Source: Hyphomicrobiales bacterium (GTDB lineage: Bacteria; Pseudomonadota; Alphaproteobacteria; Rhizobiales; Beijerinckiaceae). From it: a stretch of DNA of 44,289 nucleotides. Below are positions 38,847 to 44,289 of this stretch, one piece after another; positions within the stretch are counted from its first letter, which is position 1; every line of letters begins with the position of its first letter. The notes under the pieces are model-generated. The model did not search any database and was not told the origin of the DNA. It saw only the letters and a list, made by a program, of their open reading frames with translations. The position numbers and the translations under genes are program-made. The stretch lies in contig JANYFM010000153.1 of the NCBI GenBank assembly GCA_025362655.1, positions 1 through 44,289 on the forward strand, given 5' to 3'.

Positions 38847-40727
38847 ATGAGTCAGGACAAGCTCCAAGGCCAGGACCAGAGCGCGGGCGCGCCGGCGCCG
38901 GGCTCGCGCTTGTTTGGACGGCGTCCGAATTTGCAATCGCCGAATGAGGCGCTCCAGCCGGAAAGCGCGCCCCCGCCGCCGCCCGGCCCGCCGCCCAGCA
39001 AGCGGCGTCCGACCCTCTCGGCCATCAGCGGGTTCATGTCTTTCCTGCTGGTCGCCGCGTTCGGCGCGGTGATTGCTTTTGCCTATATGCAGCATCAGTT
39101 GAACGCTCCGGGGCCGCTGGCGGCGGACAAGGTCGCGGTGATCGCAAAGGGCGCCGACCGGGCGGAAATCGTCGGCCAGCTGGAAAGCGAAGGCGTTATC
39201 GGCAGCGGACTTTTGCTCAACGCCGCGCTGATCGTGGAAGGCACCGGCTCGCGCCTGCGCGCCGGCGAGTTCCTGTTCAAGAAGAACGCCAGCCTGCGCG
39301 AGGTCATCGACACGCTGGTTTCGGGCAAACAGATTTTGCATTCCATCACCATCCCCGAGGGGCTGACCTCGGAACAGATTCTGCAACGGCTGAAGGACAA
39401 TGAGTTTCTCTCCGGCGATATCCGCGAGATTCCCAGGGAGGGCACGCTTCTGCCGGACACTTACCGGGTGTCGAGGGGGATGTCGCGGGCCGATTTGATC
39501 GCGAAAATGCAGAGCGAGCAGAAGCGCATTCTCGATCAGGTATGGGCTGGGAGATCGGCGGATTTGCCGGTGCGCTCGCCGTTTGAATTGCTGACACTCG
39601 CCTCCATTGTGGAGAAGGAAACGGGCAGGGCCGATGAGCGCCCGCATGTCGCCAGCGTTTTCATCAACCGCCTGGGCAAGCGGATGAAGCTGCAATCAGA
39701 CCCCACCATCGTCTATGGCCTGGTGGGCGGGCGCGGCACGCTGGGGCGCGGCATTCTGCGCAGCGAGGTGGAGCGCGCCACGCCCTACAACACCTATGTG
39801 ATTGAGGGGCTGCCGCCCGGCCCCATCGCCAATCCCGGCCGCGCCGCGCTCGACGCTGTGGCCCGGCCGTCGCGCACCAAAGACTTGTTCTTCGTCGCCG
39901 ACGGCACCGGCGGTCATGCGTTTGCCGAAACGCTCGATCAGCATTCGCGCAATGTGACGCGCTGGCGCCAGCTGGAAAAAGACACGAAGGAGCGCCAGCA
40001 GGCCCCCGCGGCCGCGCCGGTCGACCGGGTGCAGCCGGAGATCGGCCCGCCGGGCGCGCCAACCCGCGATCAGCGCGGCGATCTCGACAATAGAGGCATC
40101 GGCTCGTTTGGATCGCTGCCCGTTAGTTTTGGCGCAACCGCGCTTGCCGGCGGGGCCGAGCCGCCGGCGCCGCGCGTCGATGCGCCTCCTGCCGCGTCCG
40201 CCGCTAAAACAATTGCCGCGGCTGCCATTCCCGCAAAGGCCGCGCCTGAAAAGGTCCCGCCCCAGAGGCCCGCCGCGGCGGGGGCTTTTGCGCTCGGGCC
40301 GGCGCTGGATGAAAAACTCGTGGCGGGCTTGATGGACCCGCAACTTCACACGCCGGGCAACGCGCTGGACGGCCCCGCGAATGATGCCGATGCGGTGCCC
40401 GCCGACACCGGAGCGGTGCCGGTTTCCGCCGCGCGGCGCGCCGAGCAAAAGGCGCGCGCCGCAAGGTTTGGATTGGCGGCTGGCAGCGACGAGTTGCCGC
40501 TGTCCGCCTATGCCGAACAGGAACGCCCGGCCGCGGCCCCGATGGTTGCGCAGGCCGGCGATCCCATGCCGAAAATCATCCGCATCTTCGATGCGTCCGA
40601 GGGCACCGCGCTTGATCCGCTGAAGGACAAAAGCTGGGATCTGAATTCGCCAAAAACCGTCCCCGAGATCAGGGCGGAATCGCAGGCTCCCGGCAAGCCC
40701 GCCGCGCGCGCCAAAAAGCCGCTTTAG
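38847..40727 (+). CDS. mltG: endolytic murein transglycosylase MltG with long C-terminal Ala/Pro-rich tail
   Basis: Single TM; SITIPEGLTSEQILQRL...LLPDTYRVSRG...LTLASIVEKETGRADERPHVASVFINRLGKRMKLQSDPTIVYGL...YNTYVIEGLPPGPIANPG. Confidence 0.95.
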   Translation: MSQDKLQGQDQSAGAPAPGSRLFGRRPNLQSPNEALQPESAPPPPPGPPPSKRRPTLSAISGFMSFLLVAAFGAVIAFAYMQHQLNAPGPLAADKVAVIAKGADRAEIVGQLESEGVIGSGLLLNAALIVEGTGSRLRAGEFLFKKNASLREVIDTLVSGKQILHSITIPEGLTSEQILQRLKDNEFLSGDIREIPREGTLLPDTYRVSRGMSRADLIAKMQSEQKRILDQVWAGRSADLPVRSPFELLTLASIVEKETGRADERPHVASVFINRLGKRMKLQSDPTIVYGLVGGRGTLGRGILRSEVERATPYNTYVIEGLPPGPIANPGRAALDAVARPSRTKDLFFVADGTGGHAFAETLDQHSRNVTRWRQLEKDTKERQQAPAAAPVDRVQPEIGPPGAPTRDQRGDLDNRGIGSFGSLPVSFGATALAGGAEPPAPRVDAPPAASAAKTIAAAAIPAKAAPEKVPPQRPAAAGAFALGPALDEKLVAGLMDPQLHTPGNALDGPANDADAVPADTGAVPVSAARRAEQKARAARFGLAAGSDELPLSAYAEQERPAAAPMVAQAGDPMPKIIRIFDASEGTALDPLKDKSWDLNSPKTVPEIRAESQAPGKPAARAKKPL

Positions 40728-40799
40728 GGCGCGGCTTCGCGGCTCCGTGGAATCGGATAGGGTGTCGGCGCATTCCTCCCGCGATTCGACACTGGCGCC

Positions 40800-41687
40800 A
40801 TGAATCTGAAAAGCATGACCGGATTTTCCAGCGCCGCAGGGCGCCTCGCCCCCTGGGGCTGGGCGTGGGAGCTTAAATCCGTGAATTCCAAAGGGCTGGA
40901 TTTGCGGCTGCGCGCGCCCGCGCCGTTTGAACGCATCGAGACGGAGGCGCGCGCGAGGATATCGGCGCGGCTGGCGCGCGGCGCGGTGTACGCGGCGCTG
41001 AGCATCAGCCGCGACGAAACCGCGCCGGATGTGCGCGTCAACGAGGCGGTGCTGCGCAAACTTATCGAGGCGGTTTCGCGGGTGCCGGAGAACGCCGCGG
41101 TGCGGCCCGCCTCGCTTGACGGGCTGCTGAGCGTGCGCGGGGTCGTCGAAGTGCGCGAAGCCAGCGATGGCGAGGCGGTTTTGGCGCCCATCGCCGCCGA
41201 AATTTTAAGGAGTCTCGATGCGGCGCTCGACGGGCTGATCGCCGCGCGCGCCGGCGAGGGCGCGGCGCTTGCCGCGGTGCTGGGCCAGCGGCTGGAGCGC
41301 ATCGCGCATCTGCTGCGCGAGGCCGAGGATTGCCCTGGCCGCAAGCCCGAAGCGGTGAGGGCGAGGCTGGAGCAAACGATCGCGGCTTTGAGCGGGTCTT
41401 CGCGCGCGCTTGACCCGGCGCGGCTGCATCAGGAGGCCCTGCTGATGGCGGGCAAGGCCGATATCCGCGAGGAGCTTGACCGGCTCGCCGCCCATGCGGC
41501 TGCGGGGCGCGCGCTGCTTGGATCGGGCGCGCCGGCGGGCCGCAAACTCGATTTTCTCGCGCAGGAGCTCGGCCGCGAGGCCAACACGCTTTGCGCCAAA
41601 TCCAACGACGCGGCGCTGACGCAGACAGGCATGGACCTGCGCATTGAGATCGAGCAATTCCGCGAGCAGGTTCAAAACATCGAATGA
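40800..41687 (+). CDS. yicC: YicC family endoribonuclease-like protein
   Basis: MNLKSMTGFSSAAG...WELKSVNSKGLDLRLRAP...KLDFLAQELGREANTLCAKSNDAALTQTGMDLRIEIEQFREQVQNIE. Confidence 0.95.
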   Translation: MNLKSMTGFSSAAGRLAPWGWAWELKSVNSKGLDLRLRAPAPFERIETEARARISARLARGAVYAALSISRDETAPDVRVNEAVLRKLIEAVSRVPENAAVRPASLDGLLSVRGVVEVREASDGEAVLAPIAAEILRSLDAALDGLIAARAGEGAALAAVLGQRLERIAHLLREAEDCPGRKPEAVRARLEQTIAALSGSSRALDPARLHQEALLMAGKADIREELDRLAAHAAAGRALLGSGAPAGRKLDFLAQELGREANTLCAKSNDAALTQTGMDLRIEIEQFREQVQNIE

Positions 41688-42379
41688 GCGCCCGATCCGC
41701 CCATCCCGCGCCGGGGCAGAAGCCGCCCGGCACCCCGCCCTCGCTCCTTGAGAGCGGACGGCGCGGCCTGATGCTGATTCTCTCGTCGCCGTCGGGCGCG
41801 GGCAAATCAACGCTGACACGGATGCTTTTGCAGGACAAAAGCGTCAATCTCACGCTGTCGGTTTCGGTGACAACGCGCGCCCGGCGGACGTCCGAGGTTG
41901 ACGGCATCCACTATCATTTCATCACCCGGGCCGAATTCGAAAAGCGCCGCGCCGCCGGGGACCTGCTCGAATACGCCGAGGTGCACGGGAATTTCTACGG
42001 GTCGCCGCGGGGCCTTGTTGAGAGCGTGCTCTCCCAGGGGCGCGATGTCATTTTCGATATTGATTATCAGGGCACGCAACAAGTGCGCCAACGCGCGCCG
42101 AACGATGTTGTGACGATTTTCATTCTGCCGCCCTCGATGCGCGAATTGCGGGCGCGGCTGGAGCGGCGCGCCGAGGACGCGCCCGAGACCATCGCCAAAC
42201 GCCTCGCCAACGCGAAGAACGAAATCCAGCGCTGGAGCGTTTACGACTACGTGCTCGTCAACGACGATTTGCAGCGCACCTACGATCACGTGCTCAACAT
42301 TCTCGAAGCCGAGCGCCTGCGGCGCGCGCGCTCGCAGGACGCCACGGCGAAATTCGTGACGGCGCTGCTGGCGGAATGA
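41684..42379 (+). CDS. gmk: guanylate kinase
   Basis: MLILSSPSGAGKSTLTRMLL...SVTTRARRTSEVDGIHYHFITRAEFEK...YAEVHGNFYGSPRGLVE...DVIFDIDYQGTQQVR; ATGA overlap with yicC. Confidence 0.97.
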   Translation: MSARSAHPAPGQKPPGTPPSLLESGRRGLMLILSSPSGAGKSTLTRMLLQDKSVNLTLSVSVTTRARRTSEVDGIHYHFITRAEFEKRRAAGDLLEYAEVHGNFYGSPRGLVESVLSQGRDVIFDIDYQGTQQVRQRAPNDVVTIFILPPSMRELRARLERRAEDAPETIAKRLANAKNEIQRWSVYDYVLVNDDLQRTYDHVLNILEAERLRRARSQDATAKFVTALLAE

Positions 42380-42390
42380 GTTTATTCCGC
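42371..42390. terminator. hairpin spanning the gmk and radA stop codons
   Basis: GCGGAAT-GAGTTT-ATTCCGC, 7 perfect pairs, 6-nt loop. Confidence 0.5.
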
Positions 42391-43779
42391 GGCGCGTTTG
42401 AGCCGCGCGCCGGATGCCGCGATATCCGCAACCAGCGACGCTATATGGGCGCAGGACGCCTGCCGCATGGGAGAACGGGCGTTTATCTCAGCCGTTTCGG
42501 CGGGCGTCACCGCTGAATTAAATCCAAGCTTCGCCGCCTCTTTCAGGCGCAGCGCGGAATGGACGACGGGACGCACCGAGCCCGACAGCGCGATTTCGCC
42601 GAAATAGACCGCGTCGGCCGGCAGGATCGCGCCGGTCAGCGAGGAAACGAGGGCGGCCGCGGCGGCGAGATCGGCGGCGGGCTCGCTGACGCGCATGCCG
42701 CCGGCGACATTGAGATAAACATCGTGCTGGCCGAGCCGCAGGCCCGCATGGGCCTCCAGCACCGCAAGAATCATGGCAAGGCGCGAGGTGTCCCATCCCA
42801 CCACCGCGCGGCGCGGCGTGCCCAGCGTGGAGGGCGCGACAAGCGCCTGAATTTCCACCAGCACCGGGCGCGTGCCCTCCATGCCCGCAAACACGGCGGC
42901 GCCGGGCGCGGCGGCATCGCGGCCCGATAAAAACAGGGCCGAGGGATTGGCGACCTCCGCCAGCCCGAGGCCGGTCATTTCGAAAACGCCGATCTCATCG
43001 GTCGGGCCGAAGCGGTTCTTCACGGCGCGCAGAATACGGAATTGATGGCCGCCTTCGCCCTCGAAGGAGACGACGGCATCGACCATGTGTTCGACAACGC
43101 GCGGGCCGGCGATCTGGCCGTCTTTGGTGACATGGCCGACAAGGATCACCGAGGCGCCGCTGGTCTTGGCATAGCGGATCAGCGCCTGCGCGCTGCCGCG
43201 CACCTGGGTCACCGTGCCCGGCGTCGAATCGACGGATTGCGTCCACATGGTCTGGATCGAATCGATAATAACCAACGCAGGGGTGCGGCCCTGCTGGAGA
43301 GTCGCGATAATGTCTTCGACGCTGGTCTCCGCCGCCAATTCCACGGGCGCGCCGGCCAGACCCAGCCGTTCGGCGCGCAGCCGCACCTGCGCCACCGCCT
43401 CCTCGCCGGAAATATAGACAACGCGGTGCCCCTGCCCGGCCAGCGCGGCGCAGGCCTGGATCAGCAAGGTGGATTTGCCGATGCCGGGCTCGCCGCCCAG
43501 CAGGATCACCGATCCCGGCACAAAACCGCCGCCGGTGACGCGGTCCAGTTCGCCCATGCCGGAGACGACGCGCGGCGCGGCTTTGGATTGCCCGCCGAGC
43601 CCCTCCAGAGTGAAGGTCCGGCCTTTCACGGCGGCGCGCGCCGCCATGGCGCCGATGCCGGATGCCGCGCCCTCCTCGGCAATGGAGTTCCAGTCGTTGC
43701 AGGCCTCGCAGCGGCCCTGCCAGCGGTTGCTGACGGCGCCGCAGCTTTGGCAGACGAAATTGGCGCGCGTCTTGGCCAT
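42382..43779 (-). CDS. radA: DNA repair protein RadA
   Basis: MAKTRANFVCQSCGAVSNRWQGRCEACNDWNS zinc finger; LLGGEPGIGKSTLLIQ Walker A; KNRFGPTDEIGVFEM KNRFG motif; Lon-like C-terminus. Confidence 0.97.
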   Translation of the reverse strand: MAKTRANFVCQSCGAVSNRWQGRCEACNDWNSIAEEGAASGIGAMAARAAVKGRTFTLEGLGGQSKAAPRVVSGMGELDRVTGGGFVPGSVILLGGEPGIGKSTLLIQACAALAGQGHRVVYISGEEAVAQVRLRAERLGLAGAPVELAAETSVEDIIATLQQGRTPALVIIDSIQTMWTQSVDSTPGTVTQVRGSAQALIRYAKTSGASVILVGHVTKDGQIAGPRVVEHMVDAVVSFEGEGGHQFRILRAVKNRFGPTDEIGVFEMTGLGLAEVANPSALFLSGRDAAAPGAAVFAGMEGTRPVLVEIQALVAPSTLGTPRRAVVGWDTSRLAMILAVLEAHAGLRLGQHDVYLNVAGGMRVSEPAADLAAAAALVSSLTGAILPADAVYFGEIALSGSVRPVVHSALRLKEAAKLGFNSAVTPAETAEINARSPMRQASCAHIASLVADIAASGARLKRAAE

Positions 43780-43783
43780 GCGC

Positions 43784-43987
43784 TTATTGCGGCAGGCTGG
43801 CGGGCGCGCCGGCAGCGCCGTTGGCGCCGATATAATCGCGCAGGGTGCCCAGTTGCCGCTCCAAAGAAGCCTCGGCGCTGCGCAACTGACCCAGCGCCGC
43901 CTCAACCATGGCGGTGGCCTCGGCGAAAGAACGCGCCGGCGGCAGGCGGCGGGGCTGGAATTCAGGGGACTGGCTGGCTGGCATCAT
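43784..43987 (-). CDS. small hypothetical protein (67 aa, coiled-coil-like)
   Basis: MMPASQSPEFQPRRLPPARSFAEATAMVEAALGQLRSAEASLERQLGTLRDYIGANGAAGAPASLPQ; ends 4 bp upstream of the radA start; no homolog recognised. Confidence 0.45.
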   Translation of the reverse strand: MMPASQSPEFQPRRLPPARSFAEATAMVEAALGQLRSAEASLERQLGTLRDYIGANGAAGAPASLPQ

Positions 43988-44074
43988 GGCGGGCTCCTCA
44001 ATCGCGAATCTGATGAGAACATTACGCGAACATTGGGGAGATGTCGAGGGGGATTTGGAGGCGGCGGCGGTTTT

Positions 44075-44260
44075 GCCCTTCGCCCGTGAGCGGGGGGAAG
44101 GTTGCACGCGAAGCGTGACCGATGAGGGGCCTCCGAATCGCGCAGAGCGGTTGCTGATCACGTCCCGGCGGCTCAGGAAATCGTCGCTTCCCGCCGTGGC
44201 TGGCGCTGCCCCTCATCTGACCTTTCAGGCCGCCTTCTCCCCATTTCACGGAAGAAGGGC
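44075..44260. repeat. palindromic intergenic repeat with ~55-bp imperfect terminal inverted repeats (RIME/MITE-like)
   Basis: Left arm GCCCTTCGCCCGTGAGCGGGGGGAAGG...CGATGAGGGGC (44075-44130) matches the reverse complement of the right arm, GCCCTTCTTCCGTGAAATGGGGAGAAGG...AGATGAGGGGC (44260-44208). Confidence 0.7.
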
Positions 44261-44289
44261 TTTATAGGCCTTTTGCGCCCGGCCGATTC

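Noticed and set aside
1-44289. CRISPR arrays, tRNA/rRNA genes, transposases or phage genes
   Set aside because: No regularly spaced direct repeats, cloverleaf-like sequences or recombinase/capsid motifs were seen by eye; a tRNAscan/CRISPR search would be needed for certainty.

Overview
A 44.3 kb window of high-GC DNA. Gene content and order look alphaproteobacterial, probably Rhizobiales-like; this is inferred from synteny and not verified. About 40 genes are supported. Left part: nagZ (partial), a SPOR-domain protein gene and argS, then an accessory block (soxCD-like sulfite/sulfane dehydrogenase pair, VOC protein, 2Fe-2S/FAD reductase, FAH-family hydrolase, secreted GlcG/HbpS-like protein), then dgt and erpA, an AbrB/VapC-type toxin-antitoxin pair, and a second accessory block (GlcG/HbpS, atypical cupin, MFS transporter, Bug/TctC binding protein, PfkB kinase). 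Middle: a large secreted protein of unknown function, a GST, maeB and two more Bug/TctC proteins. Right part: a core envelope/lipid segment (holC, pepA, lptF, lptG, lptD, surA-like, pdxA, rsmA, YkgJ-like, fabD, fabG, acpP, fabF, mltG, yicC, gmk, radA). No rRNA, tRNA, CRISPR array, phage or transposase gene was recognised. I found no clearly new multi-gene system. The best candidates for a second look are the oxygenase-less metabolic block between argS and dgt, operator-like palindromes in divergent intergenic regions, hairpins at all six convergent gene junctions, a MITE-like palindromic repeat at the right edge, the atypical cupin, and the 587-aa repeat-containing secreted protein.
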